Shown: positions 6,377 through 14,066, numbered from the stretch's first letter. The stretch: 15,613 bases of DNA from an uncultured Ruminococcus sp. (GCA_902773035.1 CACYDB010000126.1:1-15613), one strand, 5' to 3'. Notes: generated from the sequence alone by a model not told the origin. Made by a program: numbers and translations.

Positions 6377-6745
6377 ATGTCAGAATTAGTATCAGACTAC
6401 AGAGTGTTTGAAAAACCGAGGCAGTACGGCTTCGGAGTCAAGCTTTTCTTTCTGTATTTGTTGAACGTCGCGGACTGGTTTTGCACTCAGACGCTTATTG
6501 ATACGGGACGCTTTCAGGAGGCTAATCCGCTCATGGCATGGCTTATGGAGTACCCGATCGTGCTGTTCTTCGTCAAGTGTATGCTTCCGCTCGCGCTGAG
6601 TATTTTTATCTGGCTTTTTTACAAGATTTTTAAGCTGGAGCAGAATAAGTTCACAAACTTCGTGATCTACGCGGGAGTTATCATCTACACCGCTGTGATC
6701 ATCGTTCATATCGTTAATTTTGTTATTCTTTATACCACGGGCTGA
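6377..6745 (+). CDS. Small integral membrane protein, DUF5658-like
   Basis: A 122-residue protein with about three membrane helices (roughly 21-38, 57-84 and 96-119). The segment LNVADWFCTQTLIDTGRFQEANPL (29-52) matches the DUF5658-type pattern N..D...T......G..EaNPl: an Asn/Asp pair in the first helix, then E48-A-N50-P51. Biochemical function of this family is not known to me. The SD sits inside the preceding terminator hairpin. The stop codon overlaps the SD (6744-6749) of the ABC-F gene, so the two may be cotranscribed. Confidence 0.75.
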   Translation: MSELVSDYRVFEKPRQYGFGVKLFFLYLLNVADWFCTQTLIDTGRFQEANPLMAWLMEYPIVLFFVKCMLPLALSIFIWLFYKIFKLEQNKFTNFVIYAGVIIYTAVIIVHIVNFVILYTTG

Positions 6746-6756
6746 GGAGTGAGAAA

Positions 6757-8640
6757 ATGCCTGCTTTGAGTGTTCACAATCTCTCTATGAGCTTTGTTGA
6801 GCAGAGTCTTTTTGAGGACGTAAGCTTTGAAATTGAAAAAGGCGATAAGGTGGGCTTTATCGGAGCTAACGGCGCAGGTAAGACGACGCTGTTCCGCATT
6901 ATCGACGGCGAGCTTTCCGCTGACAGCGGCAGTGTTTTCACTTCGTCGGACACGACTGTCGGATATATGCAGCAGCACGCCTGCACTCATCCCGAGCGCA
7001 GTGTTTATGATGAGCTTTTGTCGGGCTTTCAGAGTCTGATCGATATGGAGCTCGAGATCGAGCGGCTGAATCATATCGTGAGTCTTGACCCGACCGCTGA
7101 GAATATTGAGAAACAGACCGCGCTTATTGAGGCGTTTGAGGCTCAGGGCGGTCTTACATATAAGGCTCGGGCGCGTTCGGCGTTGATCGGGTTTGGCTTT
7201 GAGGAGAAGAGCTTTTCGATGCCTACGGGTAAGCTCTCGGGCGGTCAGCGTTCAAAGCTCAGCTTGTTGAAGCTGTTGCTTTCAAAGTCGAATTTTCTGC
7301 TCCTTGACGAGCCTACGAACCATCTTGACCTGAGCTCTGTAAGCTGGCTTGAGGGCTTTATCAAGGACTTTAAGGGCTCGATGCTGATAATCAGCCACGA
7401 CCGTTATTTTCTCGATAACGTGACGAATAAGACGATCGAGCTCGAGCATACCCGTACGATGATGTACAAGGGCAACTATACCGAGTTTAAGAAGAAAAAA
7501 GAGGCTTATAACGAAAGCCTGAAAAATAAATATGAGAATGACCTCAAGGAAATCAAGAGGATCGAGGGCATTGTCGAGCAGCAGAAAAGGTGGGGCAGAG
7601 AACGTAACTTTATCACCGCGGCGAGTAAGCAGAAGGAAGCTGACAGGATCAAGGCGCAGCTTGTGGCTCCCGAGTCGGAGCTTGAGAGTATGCGTATGCG
7701 GCTTAATCCGCGCAGGGAAAGCGGTAATGATGTGCTCATCGCGGAGAACCTCTCCAAGTCGTTCGGGGATAAATGCCTTTTCAAAAATGTCGGATTTCAT
7801 ATCCGCAAGGGCGAGAGGGTTTTCATTATCGGCGACAACGGCTGCGGCAAGACTACGCTGTTTAATATGCTTCTCGGCAGGACGGCGTGCGACAGCGGTA
7901 TGGTCGATTACGGCGCGCAGGTTGATATCGGTTACTTTGATCAGATGCAGTCGGACTTGAATCTGAGCAAGAGCGCGATCGACGAGGTGTGGGATACTTT
8001 TCCCGACCTGACGGAGACGCAGGTACGTACATATCTGGGAAGCTTTCTGTTCAAGGGCGACGATGTTTTCAAGCCTCTCAGTCAGATGAGCGGCGGAGAG
8101 AGGGCGAGAATCAGTCTGTTGAAGCTTATGCTCGAGGGAGATAATCTTCTGCTCCTTGACGAGCCGACGAATCATCTTGACAGCGCGTCGCGCGAGCAGC
8201 TCGAGAGTACGCTCGCGGACTATGAGGGCACAATGCTCATTATCAGCCACGACCGTTATTTTATAAACAAGCTCGCAGACTGTGTGCTGAAGCTTGATAA
8301 GGACGGCGTGACAAAGTACCTCGGCAATTATGATTACTATCTTGAAAGGGTTGCCGAAAAGCCCGCCGAGGAAGCTGTGAAGGCTGAAACAGTTAAGAAG
8401 CCGAACGACTATCAGCTCGAAAAACAGCAGCGCGCAAAAGAGCGTAAGCGCCAAAATGACTTAAATAAGTGCGAAAAGAAAATCGAGGAGCTTGATTCCG
8501 AGATCGCGAGACTAAGCGCGGAGATTGAAAGCGGCGGAGTCGCGAGCGACTACGAAAAGCTTCTGGAGCTCACAGCCGAGCTTGAAAGCAAGCAAAACGA
8601 GCTTGACGAAGCGCTTGAGTTGTGGGAATCGCTCAATTGA
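6757..8640 (+). CDS. ABC-F family ATP-binding protein (ribosome-associated type)
   Basis: A 627-residue soluble protein with two ABC domains and no membrane segments. Domain 1: Walker A GANGAGKTT (36-44), signature LSGGQ (160-164), Walker B LLLDEPTNHLD (181-191), H-loop SHDR (213-216). A charged helical linker (about 245-315) corresponds to the P-site tRNA-interaction motif region. Domain 2: Walker A GDNGCGKTT (359-367), MSGGE (444-448), LLLLDEPTNHLD (464-475). A Lys/Glu-rich coiled coil fills about 545-627, as in Uup/YdiF-like members. ABC-F proteins act on the ribosome E-site to relieve stalling or protect from antibiotics; which applies here cannot be decided from sequence. GAGGAG (6744-6749) lies 7 nt upstream of the ATG. 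Confidence 0.92.
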   Translation: MPALSVHNLSMSFVEQSLFEDVSFEIEKGDKVGFIGANGAGKTTLFRIIDGELSADSGSVFTSSDTTVGYMQQHACTHPERSVYDELLSGFQSLIDMELEIERLNHIVSLDPTAENIEKQTALIEAFEAQGGLTYKARARSALIGFGFEEKSFSMPTGKLSGGQRSKLSLLKLLLSKSNFLLLDEPTNHLDLSSVSWLEGFIKDFKGSMLIISHDRYFLDNVTNKTIELEHTRTMMYKGNYTEFKKKKEAYNESLKNKYENDLKEIKRIEGIVEQQKRWGRERNFITAASKQKEADRIKAQLVAPESELESMRMRLNPRRESGNDVLIAENLSKSFGDKCLFKNVGFHIRKGERVFIIGDNGCGKTTLFNMLLGRTACDSGMVDYGAQVDIGYFDQMQSDLNLSKSAIDEVWDTFPDLTETQVRTYLGSFLFKGDDVFKPLSQMSGGERARISLLKLMLEGDNLLLLDEPTNHLDSASREQLESTLADYEGTMLIISHDRYFINKLADCVLKLDKDGVTKYLGNYDYYLERVAEKPAEEAVKAETVKKPNDYQLEKQQRAKERKRQNDLNKCEKKIEELDSEIARLSAEIESGGVASDYEKLLELTAELESKQNELDEALELWESLN

Positions 8641-8669
8641 TAGACAATTACCAAATTGTGTGTTATAAT
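8641..8669 (+). promoter_or_regulatory. Promoter of tRNA-Arg
   Basis: TAGACA (8641-8646), a 17-nt spacer and TATAAT (8664-8669), preceded by TGT as an extended -10. It begins directly after the ABC-F stop codon. Transcription would start near 8676, only about 7 nt before the tRNA. Confidence 0.8.
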
Positions 8670-8682
8670 ATAAATATAACCT

Positions 8683-8759
8683 CTGCCTGTAGCACAGCTG
8701 GATAATGCAACAGACTCCGACTCTGTAGATCGCTGGTTCAAATCCAGTCAGGCAGACCA
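8683..8759 (+). tRNA. tRNA-Arg, anticodon CCG
   Basis: A 77-nt cloverleaf with encoded CCA. The acceptor stem is CTGCCTG (8683-8689) with CAGGCAG (8749-8755), discriminator A8756, CCA 8757-8759. The D arm is 8692-8708. The anticodon stem ACAGA/TCTGT closes a 7-nt loop with CCG at 8717-8719, flanked by T at position 33 and A at 37. The T arm GCTGG-TTCAAAT-CCAGT has the standard TTCAAAT loop. It reads CGG codons for arginine. The 3' end is shared with a long inverted repeat. Confidence 0.96.
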
Positions 8760-8800
8760 ACAGCAAGACCTCCCTTCTGGGAGGTCTTGCTGTTGGTCTG
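8753..8800 (+). repeat. 22-bp perfect inverted repeat overlapping the tRNA 3' end
   Basis: Bases 8753-8774 are fully complementary to 8779-8800 around the 4-nt loop TTCT. The left arm contains the last acceptor bases, the discriminator and the CCA of the tRNA. No T-tract follows, so it is not a standard terminator. In the precursor the hairpin would compete with the tRNA acceptor stem. Confidence 0.9.
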
Positions 8801-8834
8801 AACAAAATCCTGCTGGATTTGAAAGACCGTTAAG

Positions 8835-8858
8835 AAAACAGTCCTGCGGACTGTTTTT
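8835..8858 (+). terminator. Intrinsic terminator downstream of tRNA-Arg
   Basis: AAAACAGTCC (8835-8844) pairs with GGACTGTTTT (8848-8857) around the loop TGC, and the T run ends at 8858. It most likely ends the tRNA precursor transcript. Confidence 0.85.
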
Positions 8859-8936
8859 AGGTCGTAGCGATGATGAACCTGTGACTGAGAAACACGCCCC
8901 ATTTGACGAGATGAAGGCTATTGTAAATAAAACGCA

Positions 8937-8964
8937 AGTCAGGCAGGCCAATAGCAAGACCTTC
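8937..8964 (+). repeat. Near copy of the tRNA-Arg 3' end and flank
   Basis: It matches 8746-8773 at 25 of 28 positions (differences A/G, C/T, C/T). The copies are direct repeats 191 bases apart. No integrase gene lies between them, so if this is an attachment site only a scar remains. Confidence 0.7.
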
Positions 8965-8993
8965 TTGCCAACGTGTGAATTGTGTGCTACAAT
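8965..8993 (+). promoter_or_regulatory. Promoter of the TetR gene
   Basis: TTGCCA (8965-8970), a 17-nt spacer and TACAAT (8988-8993). The -10 surroundings (AATTGTGTGCTACAATA) closely resemble those of the tRNA promoter (AATTGTGTGTTATAATA). Transcription would start near 9000, only about 9 nt before the ATG. Confidence 0.7.
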
Positions 8994-9008
8994 ACTGTCG
9001 GTGATACT

Positions 9009-9584
9009 ATGGCAAACTTTACCGAAAAAGCTATAAAAGAAACCTTTATGCAGCTTCTCAACAATCGTCCGCTGAGCAAGATCACGGTCAAGGATATTGC
9101 GGCTGAGTGCGGTATCAACCGCAACTCCTTTTACTATCATTACAGCGATCTTCCGACACTTCTGGAAACTATTCTTACAGAGGAAGCCGGCAGGCTTGTG
9201 CGGATCGAAACGGAGTCAGGCTCGCTTTATGAGCATATTATGTCAGCCGTTGACTTCGCGATAGAGAATAAATCCGCGGTGTATCATATCTACAACTCCG
9301 CGAGCCGCGAGCTTTTTGAGCAGTATCTGGAGCGTATCTCGCTAAAGGCGATAACCGATTATATGGAAACCACTCAAAAGGTTAACGACATCAGCCCCGA
9401 GGATAAGGACGTAATCGTTCTCTACTATAAATGCCTGCTCATAGGCTTTGTTATCGACTGGCTCGCCTCGGGTATGAATTATGATCTGAGAGAAAAGCTG
9501 AGACGTATCTGCGACCTGTTTGACGGCTCAATGTATAACGCTTTCGCTATCGCCGAAAGGGAATTTAAGCGGAAAAACATTTAG
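9009..9584 (+). CDS. TetR/AcrR family transcriptional regulator
   Basis: A 191-residue protein. The N-terminal helix-turn-helix is clear: ITVKDIAAECGINRNSFYYHYSDLPTLL (25-52). The C-terminal half is all-helical and carries LIGFVIDWLASGMNYDLREKL, as in the DhaS-like TetR group. The upstream GTG 8982 in the same frame lies within the promoter, so I chose ATG 9009, which has only a weak SD (GGTGA at 9000-9004). A terminator follows at 9597, so it is transcribed separately from the exporter genes downstream. Because of adjacency it probably regulates the MMPL operon; the ligand is unknown. Confidence 0.88.
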   Translation: MANFTEKAIKETFMQLLNNRPLSKITVKDIAAECGINRNSFYYHYSDLPTLLETILTEEAGRLVRIETESGSLYEHIMSAVDFAIENKSAVYHIYNSASRELFEQYLERISLKAITDYMETTQKVNDISPEDKDVIVLYYKCLLIGFVIDWLASGMNYDLREKLRRICDLFDGSMYNAFAIAEREFKRKNI

Positions 9585-9596
9585 ACAAAATTGCCT

Positions 9597-9626
9597 GCGT
9601 GCCTAAAATTTAGGCACGCCTTTTTT
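9597..9626 (+). terminator. Intrinsic terminator of the TetR gene
   Basis: GCGTGCCT (9597-9604) pairs with AGGCACGC (9612-9619), extendable through the A/T-rich loop, followed by C and six T's (9621-9626). Confidence 0.92.
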
Positions 9627-9657
9627 CTTATCTATTAAAATATTCACATTTTTCTAG

Positions 9658-9696
9658 TACAATATCCTTGTAACCTTAATGAAGGGATAGGATATT
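9658..9696 (+). promoter_or_regulatory. Promoter and inverted repeat upstream of the MMPL operon
   Basis: TACAAT (9658-9663) is a plausible -10; no good -35 lies 17 nt upstream, which fits a regulated promoter. AATATCCT (9661-9668) and AGGATATT (9689-9696) form an 8-bp inverted repeat with a 20-nt gap that overlaps the -10 and reaches the start codon. It could be a regulator site or an mRNA hairpin hiding the SD-like AGGA. Only the inverted repeat itself is certain. Confidence 0.5.
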
Positions 9697-9697
9697 T

Positions 9698-11773
9698 ATG
9701 AAATTCGGAAAAGCGGTCGTCAAGAGCCGCGTCGTGATTTTGATTGTCGCGATAGCTCTTATGATTCCGTCCGCGTTGGGTATGATTTTTACGCGCGTAA
9801 ATTACGATATGCTTAATTATCTTCCCGACAGCCTCGAAACCGTCAAAGGTCAGGAATATCTTATGGACGAGTTCGGGAAGGGCGCGTTCTCATTCGTGAT
9901 CGTTGAGAATATGGAGCCCAAGGACGTTGTAAAGCTTGAGGACAAAATCAAAAAGGTCAAGCACGTTGACACTGTTTTATGGTACGCCGATATTGCGGAT
10001 CTGTCAGTGCCTGTGGAAATGCTTCCCGATAAGGTGTACAACGCCTTTAACTCGGGAGACGCCACGCTTATGGCGGTGTTCTTTGACACCTCGACCTCCG
10101 CGGACTCGACTATGGAAGCGATTACGGAAATCAAGCAAATCGCGGGAGAACAGTGCTTTGTTTCGGGAATGTCGGCTATGGTATGCGATATGCGTGACTT
10201 AGCCGAGAGTCAGGAAACCGTTTACGTCGCTATAGCCGTTGTTATGGCGGTCATAGTTATGATGCTGTTCCTCGACAGCTGGATCATTCCCTTTGTTTTC
10301 CTGTTGAGTATAGGAATGTCCATACTTTTGAATATGGGCACGAACATCTTCTTAGGAGAGATCTCGTACATCACAAAGGCGCTCGCGGCGGTATTACAGC
10401 TCGCGGTAACGATGGACTATTCGATATTCCTGTGGCACAGCTACGAGGAGCATAAGGGAATTTGCTCAGACCACAAGGAAGCTATGGCTGTCGCTATCAA
10501 GGAAACGGTGCGTTCGGTCATAGGAAGCTCCGTAACCACGATCGCCGGATTTATCGCGCTGTGCTTTATGAGCTTTACGCTCGGACGCGACCTTGGAATC
10601 GTTATGGCGAAGGGCGTTGTGCTCGGAGTTATAGGCTGCGTAACGACTCTGCCCGCGCTGATACTCGTGCTCGATAAGCCGCTGGAGAAAACATCCCACC
10701 GCTCGCTTATCCCAAGTACGAAAAAGCTCGCTAAGGGAATAGTAAAAATCTTCCCCGTATTTCTGATTATATTCGCGATTCTGGTTGTTCCGTCGCTTTA
10801 CGGATATCAGCAGACTAATAACGAGGTTTACTACAATTTCTCGCGCAGTCTGCCCGATTATATGGACAACATCAAGGCTAATACAAAGCTTGAGGAGGAC
10901 TTCGGTATCGGCACGACTCATATGGTGCTGCTTGACTCGAGCCTCGACTCAAATAAAACTCACCGACTGTGCTCCGAGCTTGAAAAGGTTGACGGAGTTA
11001 AGTATGTTCTCGGTATCGAGAGCCTTGTCGGCAACCGTATTCCCGAGGAATTTCTCCCGTCCAAGCTCACCGAAAAATTAAAGAGTGACAAATACGAGCT
11101 TATGCTCATCAACTCCGAGTATAAGCCCGCGACCGATAAGGTTGCCGCTCAGATCGACTCTCTTACAAAGACGATCAAAAAATACGACAGCAGGGGAATG
11201 CTTATAGGCGAAGCCTCCTGCGTTAACGATATGATAGATGTCACGAACGTCGATTTCAAGGTAGTCAACATCATCTCGATTATCGCGATTTTCCTGATAA
11301 TTCTGTTTGTTGAAAAGAGCCTGAGCCTGCCGATTATTCTTGTGGCGGTTATTGAGCTCGCGATTTTTATAAATCTCGGTCTTCCGCATTATCTCGGCGA
11401 TACTCTTCCGTTTATCGCCCCGATTTGTATAAGTACGATTCAGCTCGGCGCGACGGTTGACTACGCGATACTTATGACCACGCGATATAAAAAGGAGCGT
11501 TCTCTCGGCAACGACAAGCGTTCATCTGTCGTAACGGCGCTGAGTACTTCGATACCGTCGATTATAGTTTCGGCGCTCGGACTGTTCGCGGCGACGTTCG
11601 GAGTTTCGGTTTACTGCGACGTCGATATGATAGGCTCGCTGTGCTTGCTTATGGCGCGCGGCGCGATCATCAGTATGTTCTGCGTAATTCTGATTCTGCC
11701 GGCAATGTTTATGCTGTTTGATAAAGTAATAGCTAAGACGACACTCGGCTTTCTGCCCAAGAAGGAGAGATAA
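9698..11773 (+). CDS. MMPL/RND superfamily membrane exporter
   Basis: A 691-residue protein with the duplicated 6+6 helix layout of MMPL-type transporters. Each half starts with a membrane helix (11-31 and about 350-366), a ~130-150 residue extracytoplasmic domain, then five helices. The conserved Asp-Tyr pair of the proton relay helix is present in both halves: VTMDYSIFLWHSYEE (D240-Y241) and ATVDYAILMTTRYKKE (D588-Y589). These proteins export lipids or other hydrophobic molecules using the proton gradient; the substrate is unknown. SD candidates are AAGGG (9682-9686) and AGGA (9689-9692). The heptad-repeat gene starts 2 bases after its stop, so the two are cotranscribed and probably function together. 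Confidence 0.9.
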   Translation: MKFGKAVVKSRVVILIVAIALMIPSALGMIFTRVNYDMLNYLPDSLETVKGQEYLMDEFGKGAFSFVIVENMEPKDVVKLEDKIKKVKHVDTVLWYADIADLSVPVEMLPDKVYNAFNSGDATLMAVFFDTSTSADSTMEAITEIKQIAGEQCFVSGMSAMVCDMRDLAESQETVYVAIAVVMAVIVMMLFLDSWIIPFVFLLSIGMSILLNMGTNIFLGEISYITKALAAVLQLAVTMDYSIFLWHSYEEHKGICSDHKEAMAVAIKETVRSVIGSSVTTIAGFIALCFMSFTLGRDLGIVMAKGVVLGVIGCVTTLPALILVLDKPLEKTSHRSLIPSTKKLAKGIVKIFPVFLIIFAILVVPSLYGYQQTNNEVYYNFSRSLPDYMDNIKANTKLEEDFGIGTTHMVLLDSSLDSNKTHRLCSELEKVDGVKYVLGIESLVGNRIPEEFLPSKLTEKLKSDKYELMLINSEYKPATDKVAAQIDSLTKTIKKYDSRGMLIGEASCVNDMIDVTNVDFKVVNIISIIAIFLIILFVEKSLSLPIILVAVIELAIFINLGLPHYLGDTLPFIAPICISTIQLGATVDYAILMTTRYKKERSLGNDKRSSVVTALSTSIPSIIVSALGLFAATFGVSVYCDVDMIGSLCLLMARGAIISMFCVILILPAMFMLFDKVIAKTTLGFLPKKER

Positions 11774-11775
11774 TT

Positions 11776-13995
11776 ATGAAATTTGCAAATAAACTTTCAA
11801 TCAAGGTAATCGCCGCTTTTCTGAGTATGATGATGGTATGCGGCATCGTCGGAGTCGCGGCGTATTCCGCGGGCGCTGACAGCGCGGTGACTAAGGCGAA
11901 AACGGCTTCGGAGAGTGAATCCTCCGACAGCGACTCTAAGTCCTCCGACGGCGATAAGCTTACAAAGGATGAGACTGTCTATGTTATCGCCGACGCAAAG
12001 GGCGCGGCTAAGAAAATCATAGTCAGCGACTGGATCAAGAATACGGATAAGCTTGTTTCGATCAAGGACAAGACGAATCTAAAGGATATTAAAAACACCA
12101 AGGGCGACGAAAAATACTCGATGGATAAGGACAATGTCTGCGTCTGGGACGCTAAAGGCAAGGACATTTACTATCAGGGCAGAGGTACCGACGAGATCCC
12201 CGTAGATCTCTCCGTCAGCTACAGCCTTGACGGTAAGTCTATATCTCCCGAGGAGCTCAAGGGTAAGAGCGGTAAGGTCACGATCCGCTTTGATTACAAT
12301 AATAAAAAGTACGAAACTGTTGATATAAACGGCAAAAAGGAAAAGATTTACGTTCCGTTTATTATGCTTACGGGTATGATTCTCAGCAACGAAAAGTTTT
12401 CCGATATTCAGGTCACTAACGGTAAAATCATTAACGACGGCAACCGCACGATCGTAGCCGGTTTTGCGCTTCCCGGACTTTCGGACAGCTTAAAGCTCGA
12501 CAGCGACAAGCTCGATATTCCGTCAAGCGTTGAGTTTACGGCGGACGTCAAGGACTTTGAGCTCAGCACAACGCTCACGATCGCTACGAATGACGCCTTC
12601 GGCGATATAGATTTTTCGGAGGTTGACAATAAGATCGACGAGCTCGACGAAAAGCTCGACAAGCTCACCGATGCTACAGATAAGCTTATTGACGGTTCGT
12701 CACAGCTTTATGACGGAATTTCTACTTTGCTTGACAAGTCGGGTACGCTTGTATCGGGAGTCAAGGCTCTCGCCGAGGGCGCTGAAAAGCTCGCCAAAGG
12801 CGCGGGTGATCTCGACTCGGGAGCGGGTAAGCTCAAAAAGGGTACAGGTACTCTCAACAACGGAGTTGTCTCTCTCAAATCAGGCACCGAGGAGCTTGAA
12901 AACGGAATCAAACAGCTTACAAGCGGTCTGAGCACGCTGTCATCAAACAGCTCCGCTCTAAACTCAGGCGCGAAGCAGGTTTTCACAACGCTGCTTTCCA
13001 CCGCGGACAGCTCAATCAAGGCGGCGGGACTTACCGCTGAAAAGCTTACGATCGAGAATTACTCAAAGGTTCTGAAAAAAATCGAGGATTCTCTGAGCGA
13101 TGAAAACGTTAAAAAGCTCGCCGAAAGCAAGGCTCGCGAGACTGTCAGCTCGACAGTCAAGGCTCAGGAGGACTTGATAAAAACCAAGGTCACAGAGGCT
13201 GTAAGAGCGCAGGTTCTCGCGGGAGTAATCAAGAACGCGGGACTCGGAATGACTCCCGAGGAGTATAAGGCGGCGTGCGAGCAGGGCGCTGTTCCCGAGG
13301 AGGTTCAACAGCAGATCAGCTCGGCTGTTGAAGGTCAGATGGGCACCGACGCTATCAAGGCTAAGATAAGTCAGGAAACGGAGAAACAGATCAACGCCCT
13401 GATTGAAGAAAATATGGGCAGCGAGGCTGTCAAGGAACAGATCGCCGCGGGTATTGAAAGCGCTAAGTCAGGCAAAAAGGCTATAATAAATCTTAAGACT
13501 CAGCTTGACAGCTACAACACGTTCTATAAGGGTGTGCTCGATTACACGGGCGGAGTTGATCAGGCTAAGGCTGGAGCTCAGAAGCTTTCGGGCGGTTCAA
13601 CGAAGCTCAGCGGCGGTACAACAACGCTCGCCAAGGGTACAAAGACTCTGAAAAAGGCTACGAAAACTCTTAAAAAGGGTACGAAAACTCTTAAAAACGG
13701 CGCGAGAACTCTCTCCGATAATCTTAATAAGCTGTACAAGGGTACGGGAGTTCTTGTCGAGGGCGTTGAAAAGCTCGCCGCGGGTTCGCTCAAGCTCAAC
13801 AAGGGACTCAGACAGTACAAGGAGGAAGGCGTTGACGTTATCGTGGACGCGGTTAACGGCGACGTTAAGACTCTTGTTGAGAGGTTCAAGGCGATTTCAA
13901 GGGTTTCAAGGAACTACAAGTCCTACGGCGGAATAAGCTCCGATATGGACGGCAAGGTTGACTTTATCTACAAAACCGACGGTATTGAAAAATAA
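11776..13995 (+). CDS. Membrane-anchored extracytoplasmic heptad-repeat protein (YhgE/Pip-like coil)
   Basis: A 739-residue protein with one N-terminal hydrophobic segment (about 8-31), a Ser/Asp-rich spacer (about 40-58), a mainly beta domain (about 60-275) and then a long helical region to about 690. The helical region has seven-residue repeats of the type LxxGxxxL (for example KALAEGAEKLAKGAGDLDSGAGKLKKG), as in the extracytoplasmic part of YhgE/Pip-type proteins. Unlike those, no C-terminal membrane helices are present. A less repetitive Glu/Lys/Ala helical insert (about 420-590) splits the two repeat blocks. AAGGAGA (11762-11768) overlaps the end of the MMPL gene. Being partnered with an MMPL exporter suggests a periplasm-equivalent adaptor or scaffold role, which is inference. 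Confidence 0.75.
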   Translation: MKFANKLSIKVIAAFLSMMMVCGIVGVAAYSAGADSAVTKAKTASESESSDSDSKSSDGDKLTKDETVYVIADAKGAAKKIIVSDWIKNTDKLVSIKDKTNLKDIKNTKGDEKYSMDKDNVCVWDAKGKDIYYQGRGTDEIPVDLSVSYSLDGKSISPEELKGKSGKVTIRFDYNNKKYETVDINGKKEKIYVPFIMLTGMILSNEKFSDIQVTNGKIINDGNRTIVAGFALPGLSDSLKLDSDKLDIPSSVEFTADVKDFELSTTLTIATNDAFGDIDFSEVDNKIDELDEKLDKLTDATDKLIDGSSQLYDGISTLLDKSGTLVSGVKALAEGAEKLAKGAGDLDSGAGKLKKGTGTLNNGVVSLKSGTEELENGIKQLTSGLSTLSSNSSALNSGAKQVFTTLLSTADSSIKAAGLTAEKLTIENYSKVLKKIEDSLSDENVKKLAESKARETVSSTVKAQEDLIKTKVTEAVRAQVLAGVIKNAGLGMTPEEYKAACEQGAVPEEVQQQISSAVEGQMGTDAIKAKISQETEKQINALIEENMGSEAVKEQIAAGIESAKSGKKAIINLKTQLDSYNTFYKGVLDYTGGVDQAKAGAQKLSGGSTKLSGGTTTLAKGTKTLKKATKTLKKGTKTLKNGARTLSDNLNKLYKGTGVLVEGVEKLAAGSLKLNKGLRQYKEEGVDVIVDAVNGDVKTLVERFKAISRVSRNYKSYGGISSDMDGKVDFIYKTDGIEK
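13633..13716 (+). repeat. 21-bp tandem repeats encoding heptads
   Basis: Four units (starts at 13633, 13654, 13675 and 13696) of the form AAGGGTACGAAAACTCTTAAA encode KGTKTLK-type heptads. Units 2 and 3 differ at a single base; unit 4 has diverged. Near identity in DNA points to recent duplication or slippage within the coil. Confidence 0.85.
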
Positions 13996-14011
13996 AAACT
14001 TATAAGGATTT

Positions 14012-14043
14012 CGGGCGGAGATTTCTCCGCCCGTATTCTGTTT
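14012..14043 (+). terminator. Terminator of the MMPL operon
   Basis: CGGGCGGAG (14012-14020) pairs with CTCCGCCCG (14025-14033) around ATTT, followed by an interrupted T-rich run (TATTCTGTTT). Confidence 0.85.
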
Positions 14044-14066
14044 CCTGATATTTACGCTTATAAATG

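Larger units (their letters stand above)
8760..8964. other. Gene-free spacer after tRNA-Arg with a partial copy of the tRNA 3' end
   Basis: No coding region is apparent. It contains the right arm of the long inverted repeat, an intrinsic terminator (8835-8858), about 80 bases with no feature I recognise, and at 8937-8964 a 28-nt near copy of 8746-8773, matching at 25 of 28 positions. The copied part includes the last T-arm bases, the 3' acceptor strand and the flank. It resembles an att-like scar or a relic of a duplicated tRNA gene. Confidence 0.55.

Noticed and set aside
7282..8454. 390-codon ORF on the minus strand
   Set aside because: It lies wholly opposite the ABC-F gene, whose motifs are complete; the protein has no recognisable domain, so it is a shadow frame.
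8979..8995. Duplicated promoter as proof of a second tRNA gene
   Set aside because: TGTG plus TATAAT-like -10 boxes also occur before the cupin and GDPD-like genes here, so the similarity may simply reflect the species' promoter consensus.
8982..9008. Longer TetR protein starting at GTG 8982
   Set aside because: That codon sits inside the predicted -10 region and the added residues do not fit the family N-terminus.
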